64,000 bases of DNA, taken from NCBI GenBank assembly GCA_021776515.1, contig JAJFFS010000008.1:1-64000 (forward strand). Reading direction: 5' to 3'. A model generated the notes under the pieces. It was not told the DNA's origin. It saw only the letters and a program-made list of their open reading frames with translations, and searched no databases. Source of the DNA: Robiginitomaculum sp. Its GTDB lineage: Bacteria; Pseudomonadota; Alphaproteobacteria; Caulobacterales; Maricaulaceae. The position numbers and the translations under genes are program-made. This document shows, one piece after another, positions 17,506 through 25,522 of the stretch; positions within the stretch are counted from its first letter, which is position 1; each line of letters starts with the position of its first letter.

Positions 17506-18020
17506 TCCCGTCGCGTTTTATCTCCCCCTTCTCAATAGCTATGCTTTGCACAATAATGGTTTTGATTACGCTACGCATTTTTCTATTTGGCGAAAATCCG
17601 ACCACTGCCCCAAAAAAGGGCAATGGCAGGGCGCAAAATTTTCAAACTTCGGACGCGCTACCCACTCAAGAATTACTAAGCCCTGACTATCAGGACAATA
17701 TGGGGGCGGGTATTTTGGAAAAATCACCATTTTCACCAGCACGTGAACAATTTGTTCGAGAGGTGGCGCCTGTAAGGCCACAAAAACAGCCGCGACGGGC
17801 CGTTGTAAAACCACCCCTTTCCCAGCTAAAAACAGGCAAACTTCTTGGTATACTTGGACGCGGGGAATTCCGTCGCGCCATAATTTCTATTGATGGAGAC
17901 CCGGCCCCCTTGGAGGTAAAACTGGGTGAAGACTCACCCCTTGGAAAACTCACCCGCATTGAGCGCAATAAAATAATGCTGCAGAAAAATGATAAAATGA
18001 TAGAGCTATCATTGTTTTAA
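17502..18020 (+). CDS. GspC-like clamp protein, last gene of the T2SS operon
   Basis: 172 residues: an N-terminal membrane helix (SIAMLCTIMVLITLRIFLF), a proline- and basic-rich linker, and a small C-terminal beta domain beginning GKLLGILGRGEFRRAIISIDG and ending near IMLQKNDKMIELSLF. That domain matches the homology region of GspC, or PilP-like proteins, which docks on the N0 domain of the secretin. There is no PDZ domain, so it is a short form; GspN-like names are also used for such genes. It closes the operon. No prepilin peptidase gene (GspO/PilD) is in the window. Confidence 0.72.
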   Translation: MIPSRFISPFSIAMLCTIMVLITLRIFLFGENPTTAPKKGNGRAQNFQTSDALPTQELLSPDYQDNMGAGILEKSPFSPAREQFVREVAPVRPQKQPRRAVVKPPLSQLKTGKLLGILGRGEFRRAIISIDGDPAPLEVKLGEDSPLGKLTRIERNKIMLQKNDKMIELSLF

Positions 18021-18085
18021 GGGGCCGTGAAAGAACTAGTTATAATCGGCATGTTCACTATGGATTATCCCCTTCCAATGTTTCC

Positions 18086-18117
18086 CCCTGCTTCCCTATA
18101 AGGAATTACAAGCAGGG
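18086..18117. repeat. Inverted repeat between the T2SS operon and tRNA-Arg
   Basis: CCCTGCTT and AAGCAGGG form an 8-bp stem with a 16-base loop, 65 bases after the last gsp stop. There is no strong T-run on either strand, so it is at most a weak terminator. It lies in the 123-base gap before tRNA-Arg. Confidence 0.4.
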
Positions 18118-18143
18118 CCGTTTCATCTAACTCATTGAAATAA

Positions 18144-18220
18144 TGGCGCGCCGAGGAAGATTCGAACTCCCGACCCCCAGATTCGTAGTCTGGTGCTCTA
18201 TCCAGCTGAGCTATCGGCGC
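18144..18220 (-). tRNA. tRNA-Arg(ACG)
   Basis: Read on the minus strand: acceptor GCGCCGA/TCGGCGC (7 bp perfect), D arm AGCTCAGCTGGATAGAGC, anticodon stem CCAGA/TCTGG with loop CTACGAA (anticodon ACG), T arm with TTCGAAT, discriminator G and an encoded CCA. 77 bases. The 3' end faces the type II/RHS locus. Confidence 0.96.
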
Positions 18221-18345
18221 CTATAGGCCAGAGGTGTCCTCTGGCGAAGGCGCGCACGCTAACGCCGCGCGTGCGCCAAAGCAAGCGTTGCTTGCGGCAA
18301 TTTCGCAGACATTGCACCTTAAAAAATTCCCGCATGGATTGTCGT

Positions 18346-19365
18346 TTATTCCGGTATAAAATCGTTCCAGGCTATGGCGTCACCAAGGTTCCGCGCTTCA
18401 TAAGCTCCACGGGCCACCGCACGGGCCAGACAATCAGCCGCCAAACTGCCCAGTCGCGCCAGCATAAATTCATCCGGGTGCGGCGTGTTTTTTGCCCCGG
18501 TGGTGATGGCGAAGACAATATCGCCATCAAAGGGAGAATGGGCTGGGCGGATGGCCCGCGCCAGACCATCTTGCGCCATAATCGCAAGACGCCTGGCTTG
18601 CGAAGAACTAAGGTTGGCAGAAACGGCCACCACACCAAGTGTTGTATTTTGCCGGGTGCCCGGGTTTATTTTTGCCGCGCCCCAGTCATCGGCGGCAACG
18701 TGGATGTCCTCTGACCAGGGTACACCGCCAAATTCACCGCCCACCTCATAGGGCGCTGCCCAGAAATGACGTGTGCCGGGCACCAGAACCGAGCCAAAGC
18801 TGTTTACCGCCGCCAGTGCACCAACGGTTACCCCATCATTGGTGACGATGGATGCGCTGCCCAGTCCGCCTTTCAGGCTGCCAGCCATTGCCCCATAACC
18901 GGCCCCGGCATTGCCAAGGGAAAAACCGGTGCTGGCATTTTTCAGAGCTTGTCGGCCCAGTGCATTATAAGGCGGGGTTTCGCCCCAGTTTTTATCCCCG
19001 CCATTGGCCAGGTCATATAAAATAGCTGAAGGCACAATAGGTGAGCGCGGCACGCCGGGCGTATCCATCAAGGCAAACCCGCGCCCCTGAGCCCCCAAAA
19101 CAGAGGCAACACCATCGGCGGCACCCAGACCATAAGCGGAACCACCCGAGATAACCAATGCGTCGATACGTTCAACCAGGTTTTCAGGGTTAAGGGCGTC
19201 GGTTTCGCGGGTGCCGGGGCCACCACCGCGTACATCAACCGCGGCAATAGCGGGTTCATCGCATATGATAACCGTAACGCCGGTGCGTACGTTTTCGTCA
19301 TTGGCATTGCCAACGCGTACGCCGACAATATCAGTGATTAAATTATTGGGTCCGGGTTGGTTCAT
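18346..19365 (-). CDS. P1 family peptidase (DmpA/L-aminopeptidase-esterase type)
   Basis: 339 residues. The N-terminus NLITDIVGVRVGNAND and the GVTVIICDEPAIAAVDVRGGGPGT segment are the family opening. ISGGSAYGLGAADGV and GVTVGALAAVNSFGSV follow; the Gly-Ser in the latter is the candidate position of the Ntn-type nucleophile. Family members are N-terminal-nucleophile aminopeptidases, amidases or esterases acting on small peptides or D-amino-acid derivatives; the substrate here cannot be read. There is no signal peptide, so it is cytoplasmic. The start overlaps the stop of the upstream decarboxylase gene by four bases (ATGA), so the two form an operon. Confidence 0.88.
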   Translation of the reverse strand: MNQPGPNNLITDIVGVRVGNANDENVRTGVTVIICDEPAIAAVDVRGGGPGTRETDALNPENLVERIDALVISGGSAYGLGAADGVASVLGAQGRGFALMDTPGVPRSPIVPSAILYDLANGGDKNWGETPPYNALGRQALKNASTGFSLGNAGAGYGAMAGSLKGGLGSASIVTNDGVTVGALAAVNSFGSVLVPGTRHFWAAPYEVGGEFGGVPWSEDIHVAADDWGAAKINPGTRQNTTLGVVAVSANLSSSQARRLAIMAQDGLARAIRPAHSPFDGDIVFAITTGAKNTPHPDEFMLARLGSLAADCLARAVARGAYEARNLGDAIAWNDFIPE

Positions 19366-20810
19366 GATAACACCCTAGCACAGTCTCTGACTTCATCCAG
19401 CAAGGCGGTTATTGTGGCTTTCGTGGTGAGCGGGTTCATGACGGACAACCGTAAATACCGTGTCGTATTGACCACAGCGGTGGTGATATAAAAGTTTCCG
19501 CGCCGGACAATTTCGGTACGAAGGGCCATTTGTGCATCATTGTTTGCCAGCGGCAGATATCGAAAGCACAAAATGTTCGACTGCGGTGCACAGGGGCAAT
19601 CGAAATCGGGTTGAGCCGTAATGAGCTTATAAAAACCGTGGGTATCGCTGTATTGTTTTTCAACAAAGCGGCCCAGTTCTTTTTCGCCATCCATAGCCAG
19701 CACCCAGAACAATTTGGTACCCAGCGCAGCTTTGGTGCATTCAACAGTTGTGCGGCCAATATCAAACCCGGCGGCGTTATCATCGTAGAATATATAGCTG
19801 CCTTCCTGGCTAAAGGCATCGGCCAGTGATTGTGGATTCTTGAACAAAATGGCTGCGCAAAGGGCAGACGTCCTTAGCATTTTATGGGCATCCCAGGTCA
19901 GGGAATCGGCCCTGGAAATGCCTTTCATACAGGCCCGGTCCCGATCTGAAAGCAGGGCACTGGCACCATGGGCACCATCCACATGCAGCCACAGGTCATG
20001 GGCCGCGCAAAAATCAGCCACTTCATCAATGGGGTCATAAAGTCCGGTGGCGGTTGCGCAGGCATTGAGCGAAACCATAAACACATTTTTACCAGCATCA
20101 GTGGCTTGATTGTATGTGGCTTCCAGATGCTTTGCTTGCAGTACATCAAGGTCATTCACCGGTGCCGGGATAATTGCGTTTTGGCCCAGACCGGCAATCG
20201 ATGCGGCGCGCGCCATGGAGTAATGCGTTACTGTCGGGGTGATTAGCGCCAGATTATCAGGCGTGCCTTGTTTCCAGGCATTTGGCGCCGCCGCTGCCCG
20301 CGCCGCCAACAGTGCCGTTAAATTGGCCAATGACCCACCATGGGTCAGCACGCCGGCGCCATTGTTTTTGTCGTATGAAAAATCAGACAGGTTATCCGCC
20401 GTGAACCACCCGGCTTTTTCCAGCATCCAGTTGACCACAACCCGTTCAATAACGGTCGCGGACGGTCCCATTTCGTAAACCGCCATTGGGTTGTTAATGG
20501 CCCCGTGGATCAAATCCGCCATCGCTGCACCTGTGTGTGGTGTGGCAACCTGGTGACCAATAAAACCGGGGTGGTGCAGGTGCTGGCTAGCCTCCAGATA
20601 GGGGGTCAGAAAGGCCTCTATTTTGTCGTGATCAAGCCCGCCATTTCTAATCCAGTGTTCTACATTCAGGGTTTGCGCCAAAAGGGCGGCATCGGTATTT
20701 TGTAACACCTTGCCTTGAGCCTTACGGCTGTTATCGCGATAGTTGTCCAATAAGGCCAGCACGCGATTGCCCAATGCCTTAAACGGGCTGATAGATTCTT
20801 CGGGTTTCAT
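19362..20810 (-). CDS. PLP-dependent group II amino-acid decarboxylase
   Basis: 482 residues. HVDGAHGASALLS provides the Asp that contacts the PLP ring nitrogen, and LTWDAHKML the Lys (about residue 308) that forms the Schiff base, as in glutamate, tyrosine and L-2,4-diaminobutyrate decarboxylases (PF00282). The HPGFIGHQVATPHTGAAMADL segment is typical of the bacterial DABA/aromatic decarboxylase branch. The substrate cannot be fixed from sequence. It is first of a two-gene operon with the P1 peptidase and divergent from the gamma-glutamyltransferase gene, which suggests a peptide or amino-acid salvage cluster. Confidence 0.88.
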   Translation of the reverse strand: MKPEESISPFKALGNRVLALLDNYRDNSRKAQGKVLQNTDAALLAQTLNVEHWIRNGGLDHDKIEAFLTPYLEASQHLHHPGFIGHQVATPHTGAAMADLIHGAINNPMAVYEMGPSATVIERVVVNWMLEKAGWFTADNLSDFSYDKNNGAGVLTHGGSLANLTALLAARAAAAPNAWKQGTPDNLALITPTVTHYSMARAASIAGLGQNAIIPAPVNDLDVLQAKHLEATYNQATDAGKNVFMVSLNACATATGLYDPIDEVADFCAAHDLWLHVDGAHGASALLSDRDRACMKGISRADSLTWDAHKMLRTSALCAAILFKNPQSLADAFSQEGSYIFYDDNAAGFDIGRTTVECTKAALGTKLFWVLAMDGEKELGRFVEKQYSDTHGFYKLITAQPDFDCPCAPQSNILCFRYLPLANNDAQMALRTEIVRRGNFYITTAVVNTTRYLRLSVMNPLTTKATITALLDEVRDCARVLS

Positions 20811-20930
20811 GAAATACTCATTGCCGCAAGGGGGTTATTTGGCCCTAAAAGGGTGTGTTTTGTGTACATGACGGTTTTCCTTGCCTTCAAGCACGTTATG
20901 TTTGTCGTCAATGATCCGCGGGAGCAAGAC

Positions 20931-22667
20931 ATGAAACACCTGATCGTCTGCCTTTTTCTGGGCCTTGTGGCCTGTTCCGGGCCGCAGGAAAACCAAAAAC
21001 ATGATGTCAAAGCTGACCTCCTGCCCGTTGGTGGTATGGTGGCCGCGGCCAACCCACTGGCGGTTGAGGCCGGGCTTGATATGCTGCGACAAGGCGGCAG
21101 CGCACTGGATGCGGCGGTGGCCGTGCAAACCGTGCTGGGCCTTGTAGAGCCGCAAAGCTCTGGCCTCGGCGGCGGTGCATTTTTGCTCTATTATGATGCC
21201 AGCACAGGTAAGATAACCGCATTTGATGGGCGAGAAGAGGCACCCAGCGGGGTCAGCGCCGAGATGTTTTTGGATACAGATGGCCAGCCTCTGTCTTATC
21301 TGGAAGCGGTCAATTCTGGCCGCGCCGTGGGGGTGCCGGGGGCCGTAGCTATGCTAGCGCTCGCTCATAGCGAATTTGGGCTTTTGCCGTGGGAGGCCGC
21401 GTTTATATCGGGCATTAATATTGCCGATAACGGGTTTGCCGTTTCCGCTCGGATGGCTGGTCTGTTACAAGCTTATGGTCACCGCGCGCAGCTGGACCAA
21501 AATGTGGCATCCCGCGATTATTTTTTCCTGCCCGATGGCACACCTTTACCAGAAGGGCATTGGCTCAAAAATCCTGACTATGCGGCGACATTGCGGGCCA
21601 TTAGCACCAACCCCCGGGCGCTTTTAGAGGGTAAAATTGCGTCAGACATCATTGCTGCTGCGCATCTGGCCCCACGCCCGGGAACACTCTCGCTAGAAGA
21701 CATGAAAAACTACCAACCCCGCAAGCGCGAAGCCATTTGCCGTCCCTTCAAGGACAAGCAAATATGCAGTGCGCCGCCGCCTTCATCGGGCGGCATGGCG
21801 ATGAACGGCATTATGGGACTTTTGGATAACATCAGTTTTTCAGACAAAGGCGCAGCGGATCCACAAAACTGGCATTATTTCATCGAAGCCCAAAGACTGA
21901 CCTATGCCGACCGCGATCGTTATGTTGCCGATGGTGATTTTGTAAATGTGCCAATCGAAGGATTATTAGCCCCGGACTATCTGCAACGCCGGGCGGCGCT
22001 GATCTTGCCAGATCAGGCCATAGTTCATGCCGAGGCCGGGCCACCAGAAGAGGTGTTCAACCCGGAGTATTTACGCGAAGTGGGCAAGGACAATACCGAT
22101 GAAGTGCCGGGAACCTCTCATATTTCCATTGTTGACGGGGCGGGCAATGTGGTTTCCATGACCACCACAGTGGAAAGCGCCTTTGGCTCGAAACGCTTTA
22201 CCAACGGTTTTTTACTGAATAATCAGCTGACCGATTTTGCCAAATACCCGTATGACGAAGATGGCAAGCCTTTGGCCAATGCCCCGGCACCCAAAAAACG
22301 CCCGCGTTCATCCATGTCGCCAACACTGGTGCTGGACAAGGATGGTGGTTTTGTCATGGCCACGGGATCAGCGGGCGGCAATTCCATTATTGCCTACACC
22401 GCCAAAACTCTGGTCGGTGTGTTGGAATGGGGGCTTAGCCCGCAAGACGCCATCAACTTGCCCAATGTGGTGGCGCGCGGTGACGTTACCCGTGTGGAGA
22501 ACACAGTTGCTGACCCCAATCTGGTTCCGGCCTTGATCACCCTAGGGCATCAGGTTCAGGCAACGCGGGGCGAAAATTCTGGTCTCCATGTGATACTCAA
22601 GCAGGCCGATGGCACCCTTATCGGTGGTGCTGATCCGCGCCGCGAAGGTGTGGCGCTGGTGCCTTAA
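20931..22667 (+). CDS. ggt: Gamma-glutamyltransferase, lipoprotein form
   Basis: Transfers or hydrolyses the gamma-glutamyl group of glutathione and related peptides in the periplasm. I chose ATG 20931 (preceded by GGGAG) because it gives a lipoprotein signal, LIVCLFLGLVAC; the track start 26 codons earlier does not. 578 residues. Family motifs: VGGMVAAANPLAVEAG near the N-terminus, SSGLGGGAF, and the autocleavage region GTSHISIVDGAGNVV, where the Thr (about residue 394) becomes the nucleophile of the small subunit. ATGSAGGNSII near the C-terminus is also conserved. It is divergent from the decarboxylase gene and convergent with the sensor kinase; the two stops nearly meet. Confidence 0.93.
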   Translation: MKHLIVCLFLGLVACSGPQENQKHDVKADLLPVGGMVAAANPLAVEAGLDMLRQGGSALDAAVAVQTVLGLVEPQSSGLGGGAFLLYYDASTGKITAFDGREEAPSGVSAEMFLDTDGQPLSYLEAVNSGRAVGVPGAVAMLALAHSEFGLLPWEAAFISGINIADNGFAVSARMAGLLQAYGHRAQLDQNVASRDYFFLPDGTPLPEGHWLKNPDYAATLRAISTNPRALLEGKIASDIIAAAHLAPRPGTLSLEDMKNYQPRKREAICRPFKDKQICSAPPPSSGGMAMNGIMGLLDNISFSDKGAADPQNWHYFIEAQRLTYADRDRYVADGDFVNVPIEGLLAPDYLQRRAALILPDQAIVHAEAGPPEEVFNPEYLREVGKDNTDEVPGTSHISIVDGAGNVVSMTTTVESAFGSKRFTNGFLLNNQLTDFAKYPYDEDGKPLANAPAPKKRPRSSMSPTLVLDKDGGFVMATGSAGGNSIIAYTAKTLVGVLEWGLSPQDAINLPNVVARGDVTRVENTVADPNLVPALITLGHQVQATRGENSGLHVILKQADGTLIGGADPRREGVALVP

Positions 22668-24079
22668 CCGCTTTTCGGCAAAACCAATTCAAACACCGTG
22701 CCGCTTTTGCCGGTGCGCAGCAGTGAAACCTCGCCGCCATTGGCGCGGGCCAGTTCGCGGGCGATGGCCAGCCCGAGGCCTGAGCCATTTTTGCTGGTGC
22801 TGGCGCCAAAGGGTTTGAACAACTTGTCGTGCAGTTTTTCAGGGATGCCCGGGCCCGTATCCGCAAGGGTAAGGGCAATGGTATGCTCCCTCTCATCTGC
22901 TCTGGCGGTCATGGTGCCCCCTGTATCCATGGCCTGCACCGCATTGCGCATTAAATTCAGCACGATGCGATGCAATTGGTCAGGGTCCGCATGAACTGAA
23001 ACGCTGTCGCTGACCCCGTTTTCAAATTCGATCCCACACGCGCCGGAACAGGCATCGGCAAAGGCATCACCCAGCGTAGCGGCTAGTGCCACACTGGTTT
23101 TTTGCGGTTTTTGTTCTTCGGCTTTGCCAAACTGCAAGGTGCTTTGGCAAAGCGCCACGCCGCGATCAATCGCCCGCACCAGCCTCTCGCCCATGGTGCG
23201 CACCTTGGGATCGTCCGAGCCGGCCAGGCGGTCTGAAACCAGCTGTGCGCTGGTGAGGATATTACGCAGGTCATGATTGATCTTGGCCACTGCCTCGCCC
23301 AAAGCGGCAAGGTGATTTTTTTGCCCCAGTGCAGCACGCAGCTCGTTTTGCATGTGTGCCAGATCTTCTTCAGCTCGGCCAATTTCATCGCTTCGGCCCG
23401 AGGGAACAATTACGCTTTGCGGATTTTCCGGGGTTTTTTGAAAATCTGCCATGGATAAGGACAAACGCCGCATGGGACGCACAAAGAACAGGCTCAGCGT
23501 TGCATAAATCAGCGCCGCCGTAATAACCGAGATAATGGCTGAAAAAATAAGGGTGCGGATGGAAAATGCGATGAGTTCATCACGCAAATCGCTTTCGGAA
23601 ACCAGCACGTCAATAATGTCTTCGCTGCCCGGCGCGGCAGTGTCGAGCACCCGTAAAAACCGCTCTTTTGGCATAAACAATGCGTCGCACGTATCAATAA
23701 TGGCGCGACCTGTCGAAGGGTTGCGCATATCCACCGTGCCATAGGGCATGGACTGGCTGGGGGCGCGCAGGATCATTTCACTGATACCATCGCGCTGGAT
23801 GCGCACCGCCTTGACCCCGGCGGTGGCTAATAGCTGTGTGGCAATTTCATCGCTGACGTGCATATCCGGGGCCACCTGCACAGCGATGGCGGCAAGACGT
23901 GCGGCCTCGACACGAGAGTGCAACCAGTTACTGCGAAAGGCGGCTGCCGAGGGCAGGAAAATCATAATTTCAGCCAGCATCACAAACAGTACAGTTAGCA
24001 CCAGAAGCCGCTGCCCCAGGCTGCCCCGTAACTTTGGCAGGTTTTGTTGCCGTACCTGATTGTCTGCTGCGTCGCTCAC
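22664..24079 (-). CDS. Sensor histidine kinase (orphan)
   Basis: 471 residues. Two membrane helices (about 25-45 and 170-195) flank a periplasmic sensing domain, followed by a HAMP region (RPMRRLSLSMADF). Then come the H box NHDLRN (His near residue 269), N box LNLMRNAVQAMD, G1 DTGPGIP and G2 GSGLGLAIA. All the catalytic parts are present. The autophosphorylated His would pass phosphate to a response regulator, but none is adjacent, so the partner is elsewhere. The 3' end overlaps ggt by four bases in convergent orientation. The ligand is unknown. Confidence 0.92.
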   Translation of the reverse strand: MSDAADNQVRQQNLPKLRGSLGQRLLVLTVLFVMLAEIMIFLPSAAAFRSNWLHSRVEAARLAAIAVQVAPDMHVSDEIATQLLATAGVKAVRIQRDGISEMILRAPSQSMPYGTVDMRNPSTGRAIIDTCDALFMPKERFLRVLDTAAPGSEDIIDVLVSESDLRDELIAFSIRTLIFSAIISVITAALIYATLSLFFVRPMRRLSLSMADFQKTPENPQSVIVPSGRSDEIGRAEEDLAHMQNELRAALGQKNHLAALGEAVAKINHDLRNILTSAQLVSDRLAGSDDPKVRTMGERLVRAIDRGVALCQSTLQFGKAEEQKPQKTSVALAATLGDAFADACSGACGIEFENGVSDSVSVHADPDQLHRIVLNLMRNAVQAMDTGGTMTARADEREHTIALTLADTGPGIPEKLHDKLFKPFGASTSKNGSGLGLAIARELARANGGEVSLLRTGKSGTVFELVLPKSG

Positions 24080-24139
24080 CCGGAACCTCCATGACCAGTA
24101 TATAACTAGTGCGGATAAGAGAAAGCGAAAGATCAGGGC

Positions 24140-24874
24140 TTATAAATTTTTGTCTTTTTGATAATAACGAACAATGAACGGCAAAAGGGCCAGCAAGGCA
24201 AACCCCACAAATACCGCCATTATTTTTGGCTGGGCGAAGAAGCTCATATCCAGTGTCTCGCCCTTACGCAGTATGTCGCCCGCCGTTTCACCCAGCGCCG
24301 CAAATAAAAATGATGCGGGGATTAGCCCGATAGCACTGGCCGCCGCAAAGACCCTCGTTTTAACGTGAAAGGCACCGGCGGCCATGTTGACCACAAAAAA
24401 TGGCAACGGCATGAGACGCAAAATAATAATATAACTGAAAGCATTGCGCTCAAACCCTGTTTTGAAGCGGGCATAGCGGCTTCCTGCTTTGGCGGGTGTT
24501 GAGGGATCAATGGCGGTGCGGGCCGCCAAAAACGCCAAAATGGCCCCTAAAAGTGCCGCCCCCCAGCTTAATAACCCACCCAAAAACCAGCCAAAAAGCA
24601 AACCGCCGGGCAAGCTCATCCATAATGAGGCGGGTACAGAAATGGCAACAATGCCTATATAAATACCAGTAAAGACAAGAGCGCTTAAAACGGGATGATC
24701 CGCACGCCATGACATGATACTATCATAGTGTTCGCCAAACCCGCGCGCGCCCAGATAATCATCAAACCCCAAGCCATAAAAAACCAATAACGCCAAAGCG
24801 ATAAACACAATAGGGCCAAAGCGGCGCAAAAATTTGTGGGTAGCGTGAAAAGCGGGCATGTATTTCCTTGTCAT
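24140..24874 (-). CDS. TVP38/TMEM64 (DedA-type) membrane protein
   Basis: 244 residues with about six membrane segments. VPASLWMSLPGGLLFGWFLGG and the later RLMPLPFFVVNMAAG carry the paired re-entrant helix motifs of the DedA/VTT superfamily (PF09335). Family members are linked to lipid scrambling or flippase functions and to membrane homeostasis; the substrate here is unknown. It lies 60 bases downstream of the histidine kinase start, on the same strand but upstream in transcription, so the two may be cotranscribed. A 102-base divergent region separates it from rpmH. Confidence 0.85.
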   Translation of the reverse strand: MTRKYMPAFHATHKFLRRFGPIVFIALALLVFYGLGFDDYLGARGFGEHYDSIMSWRADHPVLSALVFTGIYIGIVAISVPASLWMSLPGGLLFGWFLGGLLSWGAALLGAILAFLAARTAIDPSTPAKAGSRYARFKTGFERNAFSYIIILRLMPLPFFVVNMAAGAFHVKTRVFAAASAIGLIPASFLFAALGETAGDILRKGETLDMSFFAQPKIMAVFVGFALLALLPFIVRYYQKDKNL

Positions 24875-24901
24875 TTGGGACTTTAAGTTTCAGTAAGGCG
24901 C

Positions 24902-24930
24902 TTGACTATACGCGGGTGCGTGGCGTAAAA
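24902..24930 (+). promoter_or_regulatory. Candidate promoter for rpmH-rnpA-yidC
   Basis: TTGACT (24902-24907) with a 17-base spacer to GTAAAA (24925-24930), about 47 bases before the rpmH start. The -35 is good and the -10 weak. It is the best match in the 102-base divergent region. Confidence 0.4.
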
Positions 24931-24976
24931 GCCGCCGCTCGTTAGCAATATTGCGAACACCCGTGGAGACAAGCTC

Positions 24977-25111
24977 GTGAAACGCACATACCAGCCAAGC
25001 CAACTTGTGCGCAAGCGCCGTCATGGTTTTCGCGCCCGCATGGCCACCAAAGCCGGTCGTCAGGTTCTGGCTCGTCGCCGCGCCCGTGGCCGCAAAACTT
25101 TAAGCGCGTAA
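24977..25111 (+). CDS. rpmH: 50S ribosomal protein L34
   Basis: Missed by the ORF track because of its size. It has 44 residues from GTG 24977: [18 protein letters not shown], ending [13 protein letters not shown]. It is very basic and matches L34 from end to end, including the KRTYQPS opening. GGAGA lies just upstream of the GTG. It is followed 4 bases after its stop by rnpA, the near-universal arrangement at this locus. In many bacteria dnaA or oriC lies nearby; neither is seen in this window. Confidence 0.97.
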   Translation: MKRTYQPSQLVRKRRHGFRARMATKAGRQVLARRRARGRKTLSA

Positions 25112-25115
25112 GGCC

Positions 25116-25487
25116 TTGACGCTCGCGCGTCTAAAAGTTCGCAAAGACTTTCTGTTTGTTGCCAAAGGTGCGTTCAGCGCCCGTCCGGGTGTTGTTGTAC
25201 AGTCGCGCCTCTCTCTGGCAGATGGCGAACAATTGCGCGCCGGCTTTACCGCCTCACGCAAGGTTGGCAATGCGATTATCCGCAATCGCTGTAAAAGACG
25301 TCTCCGAGAGGCAGTGCGTACACTTTTACCCCTTTATGGACAGCCCGGTTACGACTATGTGTTCATCGCCAGAGCTGGTACAGCACGACGGCCATGGCAA
25401 GCATTGCTTGACGATGTCAAAGGGGCATTGTTAAGCGTATCGAAAAAAAAGGCGAAGAAGACCTCTGCCAATAACCGGCGTGCGTAA
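25116..25487 (+). CDS. rnpA: Ribonuclease P protein component
   Basis: Protein subunit of RNase P, which trims the 5' leader of tRNA precursors together with the catalytic RNA. 123 residues from TTG 25116, 4 bases after rpmH. The signature RNR motif is present as KVGNAIIRNRCKRRLREAVR (about 49-68), and the N-terminal LKVRKDFLFVAKGAF is typical. The C-terminal tail is Lys-rich. No ribosome site is evident for the TTG, so it may be translated by coupling to rpmH. Confidence 0.94.
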   Translation: MTLARLKVRKDFLFVAKGAFSARPGVVVQSRLSLADGEQLRAGFTASRKVGNAIIRNRCKRRLREAVRTLLPLYGQPGYDYVFIARAGTARRPWQALLDDVKGALLSVSKKKAKKTSANNRRA

Positions 25488-25522
25488 AATTTGCGTGGTC
25501 CACAGTTAAGGAATTTGCGTCC

